Part shown: positions 1 to 9,175 of the stretch, in pieces
Position numbering within the stretch: position 1 is the first letter of the stretch
How the letters are laid out: the number at the start of each line of letters is the position of its first letter
Source of the DNA: a bacterium
Lineage (GTDB): Bacteria > UBP14 > UBA6098 > JAFGQG01
Length of the DNA: 30,170 nt
NCBI GenBank assembly: GCA_016930435.1
Contig: JAFGGQ010000084.1
Location: forward strand, 1-30,170
Reading direction: 5' to 3'
The notes under the pieces: generated by a model
What the model was told of the DNA's origin: nothing
The model's database searches: none
What the model saw: the letters and a program-made list of their open reading frames with translations, nothing else
Program-made: the position numbers and the translations under genes

Positions 1-2
1 AT

Positions 3-76
3 GGGCGATTAGCTCAGATGGTTAGAGTGCTTGCTTGACATGCAAGAGGTCACAGGTTCAATTCCTGTATCGCCCA
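3..76 (+). tRNA. tRNA-Val (anticodon GAC)
   Basis: A complete cloverleaf can be folded. The acceptor stem pairs 3-9 with 69-75 and A76 is the discriminator. The D arm is 12-15 with 25-28, the anticodon stem 30-34 with 42-46, and the T arm 52-56 with 64-68 around a TTCAATT loop. The anticodon at 37-39 is GAC, which reads valine GUC/GUU codons. No CCA is encoded, so the 3' end must be added by tRNA nucleotidyltransferase. A T-rich run follows from about 79, and thrS starts 34 bases after the tRNA. The promoter would lie upstream of the window. Confidence 0.96.
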
Positions 77-110
77 TATTTTTTTATTTTATTTATAGAA
101 AAGTACTAAT

Positions 111-2033
111 ATGGAAAAGCAGATTAATATTATCTTTCCGGACGGCAGTAAAAAGGAATTTCCGTCAGGGGTCACCCCATTGGAGATAGCCCGTAGTATC
201 GGTCCGCGTTTGGCAAAGGATGCCCTGGCAGCAAGAGTAGAGGGCAAGCTGGTGGATCTCTCTACCCCCATCAATGATGATTCCGAAATTGCAATTGTCA
301 CTTTCGACCTTGAAGAGGGAAAGAAGGTTTACTGGCACAGTACTGCTCATATCATGGCAGAAGCGGTTCGTAAATTGTTCCCTGGGGTTAAGGTTGGGAT
401 CGGACCCGCCATAGATGAGGGCTTTTATTACGACTTCGGCAAGGAAACACCTTTTACCCCTGAGGATTTAATATCCATTGAAAGGGAAATGACAAAGATC
501 ATTCAGGCCGATTATCAGTTTATTCGCCGGGAATTACCCAAACGGGATATCCTGGATCTCTTTCAGAAAAGCAATGAGAACTTCAAGGTTGAGTTAGCGG
601 GTGAGTTGGATGACCAGGTACTCAGCTTATATGAAATGGGTGATTTCGTGGATCTCTGTCGGGGGCCCCATATACCTTCCACCGGCATAATCGGCGCATT
701 CAAGCTGGTTTCAATTGCCGGAGCATACTGGCGGGGAAATGAGAACAACCCCATGCTGCAGAGAATTTACGGGGTATCATTTCCCAAAAAATCCATGCTG
801 GATGATTTTCTCAAGAGAATGGAAGAGGCAAAACTGCGGGACCACCGAAAGCTGGGACCACAACTGGACCTCTTCAGCATCGATGAGAGCGTGGGTGCAG
901 GGCTGGTGCTCTGGCATCCTAAAGGCTCCATTATCCGTAATATAATCGAAAATTTCTGGAAAGAGGCACATAGTAAATTCAACTACGAACTAGTCTATAC
1001 TCCACATATCGCCCGGCTGACACTATGGGATACCAGCGGGCATACCCAGTTTTACTCCGAAAATATGTATAATCCCATCAATATAGACGACGTCAATTAC
1101 CAGTTGAAGCCGATGAATTGCCCTTTTCACATGGCAATCTATAATTCCAGGAGAAGAAGTTACAGGGAACTTCCCATTCGCTGGGCAGAACTTGGAACTG
1201 TATATCGTTATGAGCGATCCGGAGTATTGCACGGATTGATGAGGGTACGGGGATTTACCCAGGATGATGCCCATATTTTCTGTACACCCGAACAGCTTCT
1301 TTCGGAGATCCAGGGGGTAATCGATATCACCCTTTATCTCTTTAACGCCTTTGGATTCAACGATTTTGATATTTATATTTCCACACGTCCCGAAAAGTAC
1401 GTCGGGCCCAAAGACGGATGGGAACAGGCTACTGCCGCCCTTAAAAAAGCCCTGGAACAAAAGAATATGTCCTATAGGATCGATCCCGGAGAGGGTGTAT
1501 TTTATGGCCCTAAGATCGACATCAAGATCAAGGATGCCCTGGGCCGCTCCTGGCAATGCACTACTATCCAGGTGGATTTCAACCTCGCAGAGCGATTTGA
1601 CCTGAAGTACATGGGGCAGGATGGTCAACTCCATCGTCCTTTTATGATACATCGCGCCCTGCTAGGTTCTCTGGAAAGATTCTTTGGGATCCTGATAGAG
1701 CATTATGGAGGCAATTTTCCGCTCTGGCTGGCTCCTGTACAGGCCATCATCCTCCCTATTACCGAAAACCAACTGGAATACGCCCAGGATATACACCGGA
1801 AGCTTCTGGAAAAAGGGATACGGGCGGAACTGGACGGCCGCAGTGAAAAGGTCAATTACAAGATCCGTGAAGCGGAAACAAACAAGATCCCTTATATGCT
1901 CATTATTGGGCCCCGGGAAGCCGAAGATAAGAAGGTTTCAGTCAGAAAGCATACCGTTGGAGATCAGGGCAGCCAGGAACTCCGCGAATGGCTGCAAGCT
2001 GTTGAAGAAGAAATAACTAACAAAGGAGGTTAG
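111..2033 (+). CDS. thrS: Threonine--tRNA ligase
   Basis: This cytoplasmic class II aminoacyl-tRNA synthetase charges tRNA-Thr. At 640 residues it has the usual bacterial length. The order is an N-terminal TGS domain (about 1-62), an editing domain with HxxxH (H76, H80) and a CRGPH motif (C183, H187), the class II catalytic core, and a C-terminal anticodon-binding domain (about 540-640). The three ligands of the catalytic zinc are visible as C337 (PMNCPFH), H388 (QDDAHIF) and H514 (MIHRALLGSLERF). The ATG start has no clear Shine-Dalgarno sequence, but the TGS domain is intact from it. I see no T-box or other leader in the short tRNA-thrS gap. The stop codon is directly followed by the infC start region, and the reverse-strand open frames inside it are shadows. 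Confidence 0.98.
   Translation: MEKQINIIFPDGSKKEFPSGVTPLEIARSIGPRLAKDALAARVEGKLVDLSTPINDDSEIAIVTFDLEEGKKVYWHSTAHIMAEAVRKLFPGVKVGIGPAIDEGFYYDFGKETPFTPEDLISIEREMTKIIQADYQFIRRELPKRDILDLFQKSNENFKVELAGELDDQVLSLYEMGDFVDLCRGPHIPSTGIIGAFKLVSIAGAYWRGNENNPMLQRIYGVSFPKKSMLDDFLKRMEEAKLRDHRKLGPQLDLFSIDESVGAGLVLWHPKGSIIRNIIENFWKEAHSKFNYELVYTPHIARLTLWDTSGHTQFYSENMYNPINIDDVNYQLKPMNCPFHMAIYNSRRRSYRELPIRWAELGTVYRYERSGVLHGLMRVRGFTQDDAHIFCTPEQLLSEIQGVIDITLYLFNAFGFNDFDIYISTRPEKYVGPKDGWEQATAALKKALEQKNMSYRIDPGEGVFYGPKIDIKIKDALGRSWQCTTIQVDFNLAERFDLKYMGQDGQLHRPFMIHRALLGSLERFFGILIEHYGGNFPLWLAPVQAIILPITENQLEYAQDIHRKLLEKGIRAELDGRSEKVNYKIREAETNKIPYMLIIGPREAEDKKVSVRKHTVGDQGSQELREWLQAVEEEITNKGG
2022..2030 (+). promoter_or_regulatory. 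Strong Shine-Dalgarno sequence for infC
   Basis: AAAGGAGGT lies inside the last codons of thrS. The AGGAGG core (2024-2029) is 7 bases from the ATC at 2037 and 4 bases from the ATC at 2034. It is 76 bases from the TTG at 2106. It therefore supports initiation at an ATC codon rather than at TTG. Confidence 0.8.
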
Positions 2034-2036
2034 ATC

Positions 2037-2561
2037 ATCGCACAAAAAGACGATTCCAGGGGTTTAAGCCGGGTAAACGAACAGATTCGTGCTCAATCCG
2101 TCAGGTTGATTAGTGATGAGGGTGTTCAAGTCGGAATTGTAGGGATTGAAGAAGCCCTGCAAATGGCAAAAGAGCGCGAACTGGACTTGGTTGAGATTTC
2201 GCCCAATGCGAATCCCCCTGTATGTAAGGTAATGAATTACGGTAAGTATTTGTATAAACTGCAAAAACGTGAAAAAGAAGCTAAGAAAAAACAACTGGGT
2301 ACACAGTTAAAAGAAATCAGGTTTTCAGCCAAGATCGAGGAGCATGATTATCAGCATAAGTTGAAACGCATTATTGCCTTTCTGCAAAAAGGGCATAAGG
2401 TCAAATTATCCCTCTTTTTCCGGGGCCGGGAAATTACCCATAAGGATTTTGGTATTGAGCTAATGGCCCGTGTGGAAGAAGATGTAAAAGGTATTGGTGC
2501 GGTACATCAAGCTACCAAGATGGAAGGTCGTAAACTGTTCTTAATACTGCGTCCTAATTAA
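2037..2561 (+). CDS. infC: Translation initiation factor IF-3, non-canonical ATC start
   Basis: IF-3 binds the 30S subunit, prevents premature 50S joining and checks the initiator tRNA and start codon. The N-terminal domain carries VNEQIRAQSVRLI, the linker is Lys-rich, and the C-terminal domain follows VEISPNANPPVCKVMNYGKY. The conserved N-terminal part lies upstream of the first TTG (2106), and the only in-frame starts there are two adjacent ATC codons at 2034 and 2037. I chose 2037 because it sits 7 bases from the perfect Shine-Dalgarno sequence, giving 174 residues; 2034 is the alternative. In E. coli and other bacteria infC begins at AUU, which lets IF-3 repress its own translation. An ATC start here suggests the same feedback, by inference. 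thrS lies immediately upstream and rpmI 48 bases downstream. Confidence 0.92.
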   Translation: MAQKDDSRGLSRVNEQIRAQSVRLISDEGVQVGIVGIEEALQMAKERELDLVEISPNANPPVCKVMNYGKYLYKLQKREKEAKKKQLGTQLKEIRFSAKIEEHDYQHKLKRIIAFLQKGHKVKLSLFFRGREITHKDFGIELMARVEEDVKGIGAVHQATKMEGRKLFLILRPN

Positions 2562-2609
2562 TAATAAACAATCCTGTAACCATTATCAGGAGAAAGGTGA
2601 ATTTAAGAT

Positions 2610-2813
2610 ATGCCAAAGGTCAAAACCCGAAAATCCATGTCAAAAAGGATCAAGGTAACAGGCAGCGGGAAATTGATGAGGAACCGTGCTGGAGGCGCCC
2701 ATCTGCAGCGTAAGAAAAGCGCCAGCCGGAAGATAAAACTCCGGCAGACCACGCTGGTGAGTCCTTCCGAAGTTAAGAAAGTGAAACAGATGCTTCCCGG
2801 CACTAAAACCTAA
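2610..2813 (+). CDS. rpmI: 50S ribosomal protein L35
   Basis: This is a small, very basic 67-residue protein of the large ribosomal subunit. It begins MPKVKTRKSMSKRIKVTGSGK, typical of the L35 family, and continues with an RNRAGGAHL segment and a Lys/Arg-rich middle. An AGGAG-type ribosome binding site lies about 16 bases upstream of the ATG, a little far. It sits in the conserved infC-rpmI-rplT order. In E. coli and Bacillus this operon is feedback-controlled by L20 binding the mRNA; I cannot see a convincing L20 site here. Confidence 0.97.
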   Translation: MPKVKTRKSMSKRIKVTGSGKLMRNRAGGAHLQRKKSASRKIKLRQTTLVSPSEVKKVKQMLPGTKT

Positions 2814-2895
2814 TAGCCTGATTTTTCGGCTGTTACCGTTGTAAAGAACGCAATTTTTTTGAACAAAATACTATCAATAATTTCAGGAGGCTTAA

Positions 2896-3258
2896 ATGGC
2901 GAGAGTTAACAAGCAAGTCGCTAAGCATAGAAGGCATAAAAAATACCTCCAGGCTGCCAGAGGTTTTTATAGCAAGCGCAGTTCCTGCTACCGCATTGCC
3001 CGGGAAGCCGTGGAAAAAGCCTGGCAATATGCCTATGTTGGCCGAAAACTGCGGAAACGGGACTTCCGGAGATTATGGATCGCCCGGATAAATGCGGCCA
3101 CCAGGTTGCACGGCTTATCATATTCCCGATTCATTAACGGATTGAAAAATGCCAACATCGAACTGGACCGCAAGATACTGGCGGATATGGCCGTTTATTC
3201 AGCCAGCGATTTCGAAAAACTGGTGGAGTTAGCAAAAGAAAACCAGGGCAATGCATAA
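2896..3258 (+). CDS. rplT: 50S ribosomal protein L20
   Basis: L20 binds 23S rRNA early in large-subunit assembly. The 120-residue basic protein has the family signature at the start ([16 protein letters not shown]), then [23 protein letters not shown] and [17 protein letters not shown]. It is full length. A good ribosome binding site (CAGGAGG) precedes the ATG. The gene ends inside pheS: the last 8 bases are shared, so the two are probably translationally coupled. The 82-base rpmI-rplT gap has only a weak 4-pair hairpin (2815-2831). Confidence 0.98.
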   Translation: MARVNKQVAKHRRHKKYLQAARGFYSKRSSCYRIAREAVEKAWQYAYVGRKLRKRDFRRLWIARINAATRLHGLSYSRFINGLKNANIELDRKILADMAVYSASDFEKLVELAKENQGNA

Positions 3259-4261
3259 TGAAGTCGAAATCACCCTAAAAGAAGCTCTGGAATTACTGGA
3301 AAACGCCTCTTCCGAAAGTGATATTCTCCGGATCAAGGGGGTTTATGTTGGCAAAAACGGGAAGATCACGCAGTTATTGAAGCTTATCCCTACACTCAAT
3401 GCGGATGAAAAACCGGTCTTTGGCCAGCAGGTCAATAAAGCCAAGGAAAAGATAGTAGAAAAGGTCGAATCCTGCCTGGAGCAGATCAAGGTAAAAAGAA
3501 CAGGATCAGTCCCGGATCAGACCTTGCCCGGCCGGCGGAACTGGCTGGGAAGCCGCCATCCTATCAGCGCAATGGTTAACCAGATCGTGGAAGTGTTCTA
3601 CGGTATGGGCTTTGAACTGGCCGGCGGCCCGGATATCGAAACAGAATATTATAATTTCGACGCCCTTAATACCCCCGCCGACCACCCATCAAGGGACCTC
3701 AACGATACATTCTACACCAAAAACGGAATGCTCCTGCGCACACAGACCTCACCGGTCCAGATCAGGGTGATGAAACAGCAAGAACCTCCGGTTAGGATCA
3801 TCGCACCCGGAAGATGCTACCGGCGTGATACTATCGACGCATCACACCACATCCTGTTTACCCAGGTAGAAGGTTTATTCATCGACCGGGAGGTTACTCT
3901 GGCGGACCTAAAGGGGGTACTGACCACTTTTGCCCATCGTATCCTTGGACCAGGGGTGAAGATCCGCTTCAGACCGCATTTTTTCCCGTTTACAGAACCC
4001 TCTGTGGAATACGATTTCTCCTGCCTTATCTGCCAGATGAAAGGTTGCCCGGTTTGCAAAGGCACCGGATGGGTTGAAATATCCGGGGCGGGAATGGTGG
4101 ACCCCGCCGTCCTCAAGGAAGTAGGATATGATCCGGAAAAATGGCAGGGTTATGCCTTCGGAATGGGCCTGGAAAGAATTGCTATGCTTAAATACGGCAT
4201 TAACGATATCCGCTTGTTCCTGGAAAACGATTTGCGCTTCCTTAAACAATTCAATTTTTAA
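3251..4261 (+). CDS. pheS: Phenylalanine--tRNA ligase, alpha subunit
   Basis: This is the catalytic alpha subunit of the (alpha-beta)2 synthetase that charges tRNA-Phe. It has 336 residues, the normal bacterial length. An N-terminal helical arm (about 1-85) contacts tRNA. The class II core follows, with the [16 protein letters not shown] region, motif 2 ([22 protein letters not shown]), a Cys pair region ([19 protein letters not shown]) and motif 3 ([18 protein letters not shown]). The ATG overlaps the rplT stop by 8 bases and the beta-subunit gene starts 5 bases after the stop. This places pheS in a transcript with the translation genes upstream. Confidence 0.98.
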   Translation: MHNEVEITLKEALELLENASSESDILRIKGVYVGKNGKITQLLKLIPTLNADEKPVFGQQVNKAKEKIVEKVESCLEQIKVKRTGSVPDQTLPGRRNWLGSRHPISAMVNQIVEVFYGMGFELAGGPDIETEYYNFDALNTPADHPSRDLNDTFYTKNGMLLRTQTSPVQIRVMKQQEPPVRIIAPGRCYRRDTIDASHHILFTQVEGLFIDREVTLADLKGVLTTFAHRILGPGVKIRFRPHFFPFTEPSVEYDFSCLICQMKGCPVCKGTGWVEISGAGMVDPAVLKEVGYDPEKWQGYAFGMGLERIAMLKYGINDIRLFLENDLRFLKQFNF

Positions 4262-4266
4262 TTATT

Positions 4267-6672
4267 ATGAAAATCAGCTATAACCTGCTTAAAAGCTTAA
4301 TAGACTTTGACCTTACACCGGATGAACTCGCTTTCAAACTGACCATGTCCGGTTCAGAAGTGGAAAACATTTCCGTCTTCGGCCCATTTGATCCCATGAT
4401 CAAAATAGGATTGATACAAGAAGTAAAAAACCTGCCCGATTATGAGAACCTGAAGCTTTGCCAGGTCGATACGGGCGGTAATAAACTTCAGCTATTGAGC
4501 ACTGCACCCAATATTTTCGAGGGCCAAAAGGTTATTGTAGCCCCCGCAGGCGCCGTGATCAACGGCATAACCGTGGAGGTCAAAGAGTTCGGTGGTTACC
4601 GTTCCCAGGGTATGCTGGTTTCCAAACAGGAATTAGGTTATGAAGAAAAATCAGCCACCATCTGGGAGGTGGGCCCAAATGAGGTACCCGGTAGTCAGGT
4701 CAATGATCTTCTTGGTACGGACTATGTTCTGGAATTAGAGATCACTCCTAATCGCCCCGACTGTCTCTGTCACTTAGGGATTGCGCGTGAGGTAGGAGCA
4801 CTTCTGGGGAAAAAACTGGAAATTCCCCAGGTACAGCTAGTTGAAACAAACGAATCAGCCTGTGAACTTTACAGGGTGGAGATCCAGGATCCCGCGGATT
4901 GCCCTCGTTATGCCTGCCGGATTATAAAAGGGCTCAAAGTTCACCCATCCTCGCTGTACCTGCAATCTTTGCTGCAATCGTTGGGTACCCGGTCTATCAA
5001 TAATGTTGTTGACGCAACCAATTATTCAAATCTCCTTCTTAATCAACCAATGCATGCTTTTGACCTTGAAAAGTTGAATTCCCGAAAAATCATAGTCAGG
5101 AGAGCAAGTGCTGGTGAAAAAATAAACACCCTGGACGAGGTTGAAAGGGAACTTAGCGGGGAAGTGTTGTTAATTAGCACCCCCGAACGGCCGGTTGCGA
5201 TTGCCGGGATAATGGGCGGAACAGAGACCGAGGTAGATAGCAATACCACCTCTATACTACTGGAATCCGCATATTTCGATCCGGTTCGTGTAAGGAAAGG
5301 AAGCAAATTTCTGAGCCTTTCATCAGAATCTTCACAGCGATTCGAAAGGGGAATCGATCCTAATAAAGTAGCATGGGCTGCTGATTTTTGCGCAGATTAT
5401 CTTGTTTCTGTCGCCGGGGGACATGTTCTCAAGGGCATCGTTGACCATTACCCACGCAAAATTGAACCCATTAGCATTAAGCTGCGCCAAAGCAAACTCC
5501 ATTCCCTGCTGGGCCTCTATATTCCCCCGAACAGGACTATTCAAATACTGGAGAGTTTGGGATTCGGAGGAGTTCAGGCCCTCGGAGCTTCGATGGATAT
5601 CATCCGCTGCGAGGCTCCCACTTTCAGACCAGATGTTACCAGAGAAACTGATTTGATCGAAGAGGTTGGTCGAATCTATGGTTACCATGAGATTGAGCCC
5701 TGTTTCCGGCCTGGAGGGAAGCTATCAGCAGAACTGCCGGAGATCTTTAAATTTTCTAACCGCGCTGCAGAATACTTGACAAATAATGGATACTATGAAA
5801 TTACAACTGTTGCAATGGGAACTCACGAAGACCTCCAGCCATTCAACCCCTATGAGTCTTTAATCTCCCTGGCTAATCCCACCTCTGCTGATTTTGAATG
5901 TCTCCGGCCATCCCTGAAACCCCTGATGCTGCAAACGGTACTCTATAATCTTAAACAGAAAATCGAGGATATTCGGCTTTTCGAGATAGGCAATGTTTAT
6001 CATGATCCCGGCGGCAAAGGTTATAATGAACCCCTTATGCTTTGCATCGGTATCTGCGGTCGCCGAAAGCCACTTGGTTGGACTGCTGATCAGGAAGAAA
6101 CGGACCTCTTCGACTTGAAGGGAGATTTAGAAAACTTGTGGCCCAAACTCAACACTCAAAAGGTGATCTTCAAGCCCAAACAATTTCCCTTTTTTAACCC
6201 GGATTTTTCGCTTGAGATCCTGGCCGAGGATGAGACAGTTGGCGAGATCGGACTGCTTTCTGATAGCATTAAAAAGCACTTTGATATCGATAAAAAACTC
6301 TTTCTGGCAGAGATCAATCTGGATAAGCTTCTCAAACACTCCTTGAAATCGATTTCCTTTAAGGAAATAAACCGGATGCCGGTTACTCGCAGGGACCTGG
6401 TCATTATAGTTGACGAAAATCTACCATGTAGTAAAATTCTGGAGGCCATTCAGGGGTTCAGAGGAGATATCTTTGAGAGTGTTGAATTATTCGATTTTTA
6501 TATGGGTAAAAACGTCCCTTCCGGCAAGAAAAGCCTGGGATTTACCCTGACCTACTCAAACCCCCGGCGAACCCTTACCACTGAAGAGGTGAACGATTTT
6601 CATAATAAACTTTCGGATTCCGTTCTGGAAAGTTTCGGGGGAATATTACCCACAAAAAAAGAGACTATGTAA
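4267..6672 (+). CDS. pheT: Phenylalanine--tRNA ligase, beta subunit
   Basis: This is the 801-residue beta subunit of the phenylalanyl-tRNA synthetase and partner of PheS. It contains an N-terminal tRNA-binding EMAP-type domain (about 40-150, with YENLKLCQVDTGG), a B3/B4 editing region (LELEITPNRPDCLCHLGIARE, then NNVVDATNYSNLLLNQPMHAFD), a B5 domain (about 400-475) and a C-terminal anticodon-binding FDX-ACB domain (MPVTRRDLVIIVDE to the end). All parts of the usual architecture are present and no frame disruption is seen. The ATG lacks a strong ribosome binding site, consistent with coupling to pheS 5 bases upstream. Confidence 0.98.
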   Translation: MKISYNLLKSLIDFDLTPDELAFKLTMSGSEVENISVFGPFDPMIKIGLIQEVKNLPDYENLKLCQVDTGGNKLQLLSTAPNIFEGQKVIVAPAGAVINGITVEVKEFGGYRSQGMLVSKQELGYEEKSATIWEVGPNEVPGSQVNDLLGTDYVLELEITPNRPDCLCHLGIAREVGALLGKKLEIPQVQLVETNESACELYRVEIQDPADCPRYACRIIKGLKVHPSSLYLQSLLQSLGTRSINNVVDATNYSNLLLNQPMHAFDLEKLNSRKIIVRRASAGEKINTLDEVERELSGEVLLISTPERPVAIAGIMGGTETEVDSNTTSILLESAYFDPVRVRKGSKFLSLSSESSQRFERGIDPNKVAWAADFCADYLVSVAGGHVLKGIVDHYPRKIEPISIKLRQSKLHSLLGLYIPPNRTIQILESLGFGGVQALGASMDIIRCEAPTFRPDVTRETDLIEEVGRIYGYHEIEPCFRPGGKLSAELPEIFKFSNRAAEYLTNNGYYEITTVAMGTHEDLQPFNPYESLISLANPTSADFECLRPSLKPLMLQTVLYNLKQKIEDIRLFEIGNVYHDPGGKGYNEPLMLCIGICGRRKPLGWTADQEETDLFDLKGDLENLWPKLNTQKVIFKPKQFPFFNPDFSLEILAEDETVGEIGLLSDSIKKHFDIDKKLFLAEINLDKLLKHSLKSISFKEINRMPVTRRDLVIIVDENLPCSKILEAIQGFRGDIFESVELFDFYMGKNVPSGKKSLGFTLTYSNPRRTLTTEEVNDFHNKLSDSVLESFGGILPTKKETM

Positions 6673-6681
6673 ACTTTTTTA

Positions 6682-6709
6682 TTGCAATAATATCGATATA
6701 TGTTAAATT
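6682..6709 (+). promoter_or_regulatory. Weak candidate promoter before the zapB-like gene
   Basis: TTGCAA (6682-6687) and TAAATT (6704-6709) are separated by 16 bases, the same spacing seen at better promoters in this window. Each box has only a partial match to the consensus, and the 77-base gap is AT-rich, so a chance match is quite possible. It would give the division and RNA-decay genes a start site independent of pheT. Confidence 0.3.
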
Positions 6710-6749
6710 ATAGAATAATGAACCTTTAATATATATACAGGAGGTCTGA

Positions 6750-7028
6750 ATGGACACGGAAAAGTTACAGATATTAAATGAAAAAGTAAATCAAGCCATC
6801 GATTTAATATCCAGACTCAGGGAAGAAAATAAGAGATTGCTGGAAGCTAATGGCAATCTTGAAGAAAAAATACAGATGCTTAATGAGGAAGTTAACAATT
6901 ATAAATTGGAAAATTCTGATTTAAAGGATAAAGTTGAGGGCTTTTCCTCGACTCAGGAAAAAGATGAAATTATCAAGGATAAGGTTGAAGACCTATTAGA
7001 CAAACTATCCAGCACCCTTGATAGTTAG
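6750..7028 (+). CDS. Small coiled-coil protein, probably ZapB-like
   Basis: This is a 92-residue, almost entirely charged coiled coil with heptad-like spacing of Leu and Ile (residues about 5-65) and a short acidic helical tail. There are no Cys residues, membrane segments or enzyme motifs. A strong ribosome binding site (AGGAGGT, 6739-6745) sets the ATG. It lies between pheT and zapA. In other bacteria short coiled coils in this place are annotated as the division factor ZapB, which joins ZapA and the Z-ring. Coiled coils are easy to mis-assign, so the function rests mainly on context. The next gene starts 32 bases downstream. Confidence 0.75.
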   Translation: MDTEKLQILNEKVNQAIDLISRLREENKRLLEANGNLEEKIQMLNEEVNNYKLENSDLKDKVEGFSSTQEKDEIIKDKVEDLLDKLSSTLDS

Positions 7029-7060
7029 GGTAAATTTTTATTTCGCACTATGAAGTTATA

Positions 7061-7471
7061 ATGGATGAAAAAGCCAAAAAAGTTTATAAAGTTATCATAC
7101 ATGGGAGAGAGTATCCCATCAGATCCGACGAAAAAGAGGAATATGTGCTGAAGGTCGCCAATTATGTGGATTCCAAGATGAAAGATATATCCGATAGTAG
7201 CCGGCCTTTTCCATCCCCTACTGGAATCGCTGTATTAGCAGCTTTGAATATTGCCGATGAATTATTTAAGATAAAGTTTGACCAGCAGGATGTTTCATCA
7301 GATTTGCTGGAGCACATAAGCTTTCTTTCTCAAAAATTAGGGCAGGTATTAACTGGTTCTTCTCCATCTTCCGGGAGTACCCTTTCGGAGGCAAAATCGG
7401 ATCCTTTAGATGAAGCCCCGGAGCCCATGGAAAAAGCCGGGGAAGCTTCTCTTCCCGATATAGAAAACTAA
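7061..7471 (+). CDS. zapA: Cell division protein ZapA
   Basis: ZapA binds and bundles FtsZ filaments at the division site. The N-terminal globular domain shows the family pattern VYKVIIHGREYPIRSDEKEEYVLKVANYVDSKM. It is followed by a helix with ALNIADELFKIKFD and a coiled coil to about residue 95. The last 40 residues are a Ser, Pro and Glu-rich low-complexity tail, longer than in short ZapA proteins. The gene sits between the ZapB-like coiled coil and rny, a frequent arrangement. The ATG has only a weak ribosome binding site. Confidence 0.9.
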   Translation: MDEKAKKVYKVIIHGREYPIRSDEKEEYVLKVANYVDSKMKDISDSSRPFPSPTGIAVLAALNIADELFKIKFDQQDVSSDLLEHISFLSQKLGQVLTGSSPSSGSTLSEAKSDPLDEAPEPMEKAGEASLPDIEN

Positions 7472-7501
7472 CCCGGTTGCCTGTCCCCATACTGTAAGTT
7501 T

Positions 7502-7559
7502 AGATCCCATTATAACTGGTAAGAGTGCGCCATAATGGAGAGCCAGTTTAATGGGATTT
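7502..7559 (+). promoter_or_regulatory. Long hairpin in the zapA-rny gap (rny leader)
   Basis: Positions 7502-7519 pair with 7543-7559. This gives 17 base pairs, including one G-T pair, with a single bulged T at 7513 and a 23-base loop (7520-7542). The inner half is AACTGG/CCAGTT and the outer half ATCCCATT/AATGGGAT. It starts 30 bases after zapA and ends 32 bases before the rny ATG. It could be a processing or control structure in the rny leader, or a terminator with a poor U-tract. The pairing is seen directly; any role is inference. Confidence 0.65.
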
Positions 7560-7591
7560 ATTTAATATAAAATATTGTTAAGGAGGTTGAA

Positions 7592-9154
7592 ATGCCAGTT
7601 ATAATTTCAATAATAGTGATGGTTGTGATCGGATGCCTGGGTTTCGGGATTGGCTGGTTAATTAGCAGGAATATCGGACGCAATAAGATAAAGGGGGCCG
7701 AGACAAAAGCCCAACAGATCATCGATGATGCTCAAAAGGAAATTGAGATAATGAACCGTGAGGCTAAGTTACAGGCCAAAGCGGAATGGTTAAATCAGAA
7801 GGCGGAATTTGAAAGGCAAACGCAGAACCGCAGGGCGGAACTTCGCCGCGTTGAAAAAAAGATAGAATCACAGGAAGAAAGCCTTGAGCGGAAGGCAAAT
7901 CTAATCAATCGGCGTGAGCAAAATATTAACAATAAAGAGAAGAATCTGGGTGCCAAGGAAAAGGCAATTGTCCGTAAGGAAAGCGATCTGGACCAACTGA
8001 TCAACGAGCAGAACAAGCTTTTGGAGAGGATCGCCGGGATGAGCGCTGAGGAAGCCAAGCAGATATTGATGAAGAACCTGGAAAGTCAGGCTCGTCAGGA
8101 AGCGGTTCAGATTGTTAAGAGGATCAAGGAAAAAGCGGAGCGGGATGCCGAGAAAGAGGCACGGGAGATCATTATAGGCGCCATACAGCGATGCGCAGCG
8201 GACACCGTAGTTGAGTCCACAGTTTCGGTGGTATCGTTGCCATCCGATGAGTTGAAAGGGCGGATCATTGGCCGTGAAGGACGTAATATCAGGGCCTTTG
8301 AGATTGCTACCGGAATAGACGTTATCGTTGATGATACCCCGGAAGCTGTCATCCTGTCCGGCTACGACCCCATTCGCCGTGAGATCGCCAAGATCGCCCT
8401 GGAAAAATTGATACTGGACGGGAGAATTCATCCCTCCCGTATCGAAGAAGTAGTTGAAAAAGCCAAGCAGGAGATAGAAGTAATTATACGGGAAAATGGT
8501 GAACAGGCTTGTTTCGAGGTGGGTATCCTGAATATGCACCCGGAATTAGTGAACTATTTAGGCAAACTTACATACCGTACCAGTTACGGGCAGAACGTTC
8601 TGCAGCACAGTAAAGAGGTAGCCTTCATCTCCGGATTGATAGCCAATGAGCTGGATATGGATGTCACGCTTGCCAAGCGAGCGGGGCTCCTTCATGATAT
8701 CGGCAAGGCTATCGATAAAGCGGTTGAGGGCACCCATACGCAACTTGGTTATGAACTGGCTAAAAAGTTCAACGAAAACGAGATCGTTCTGAACGCTATA
8801 CTATCCCATCATGAGGATACTCCTCCAACTTCTTCTATTTCGGTAATAGTGCAGGCTGCTGATGCCATTTCCGGGGCGCGCCCAGGGGCACGAAGGGAAA
8901 CCATTGAAAACTACGTCAAACGCCTGGAGCGTCTGGAAGAATTAGCGGATTCCTTCCCCGGAGTATCAAAAACATACGCCATTCAGGCGGGAAGAGAAGT
9001 CCGGGTTATCGTTGAACCGAACCGGATAAATGATTCCCAGGCCGCTATTATGTCAACCGAGATCGCCCAGAGGGTACAAAGCGAAATGGAATATCCCGGA
9101 CAGGTCAAGATAACCGTTATCCGTGAAACCCGGTCGGTTGATTATGCTAAATAG
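7592..9154 (+). CDS. rny: Ribonuclease Y
   Basis: RNase Y is a membrane-anchored endoribonuclease that starts mRNA decay in many bacteria lacking RNase E. The 520-residue protein has one N-terminal membrane helix (about 3-25). A long charged coiled coil follows (about 30-200), then a KH RNA-binding domain with [15 protein letters not shown] from residue 223. The HD domain has [10 protein letters not shown] (H368, D369), followed by SHHEDTPP. Length and order match the family exactly. A strong ribosome binding site (AAGGAGG, 7580-7586) fixes the start. The YmdB phosphodiesterase gene follows after 21 bases, as in Bacillus and many others. Confidence 0.98.
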   Translation: MPVIISIIVMVVIGCLGFGIGWLISRNIGRNKIKGAETKAQQIIDDAQKEIEIMNREAKLQAKAEWLNQKAEFERQTQNRRAELRRVEKKIESQEESLERKANLINRREQNINNKEKNLGAKEKAIVRKESDLDQLINEQNKLLERIAGMSAEEAKQILMKNLESQARQEAVQIVKRIKEKAERDAEKEAREIIIGAIQRCAADTVVESTVSVVSLPSDELKGRIIGREGRNIRAFEIATGIDVIVDDTPEAVILSGYDPIRREIAKIALEKLILDGRIHPSRIEEVVEKAKQEIEVIIRENGEQACFEVGILNMHPELVNYLGKLTYRTSYGQNVLQHSKEVAFISGLIANELDMDVTLAKRAGLLHDIGKAIDKAVEGTHTQLGYELAKKFNENEIVLNAILSHHEDTPPTSSISVIVQAADAISGARPGARRETIENYVKRLERLEELADSFPGVSKTYAIQAGREVRVIVEPNRINDSQAAIMSTEIAQRVQSEMEYPGQVKITVIRETRSVDYAK

Positions 9155-9175
9155 TAAAGAACGATTGGATAACTA

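Noticed and set aside
77-110. T-box leader for thrS
   Set aside because: The space between the tRNA gene and the start codon is 34 bases, too short for a T-box.
1023-1652. A 209-codon reverse-strand open frame inside thrS
   Set aside because: It lies entirely opposite a clear essential gene and shows no family features. Similar long reverse-strand frames at 7901-8539 and 9338-9880 are shadows of rny and ymdB.
2106-2561. infC starting at TTG 2106
   Set aside because: This start removes the conserved IF-3 N-terminal region and has no ribosome binding site at a workable distance. The strong Shine-Dalgarno sequence is at 2022-2030.
2814-2895. L20 autoregulatory RNA site in the rpmI-rplT gap
   Set aside because: Only a four-pair hairpin is visible and there is no recognisable rRNA mimic.
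7472-7591. 6S RNA gene downstream of zapA
   Set aside because: 6S RNA often follows zapA, but the gap is only 120 bases. It folds as one hairpin, and I see no typical central bubble flanked by long stems.
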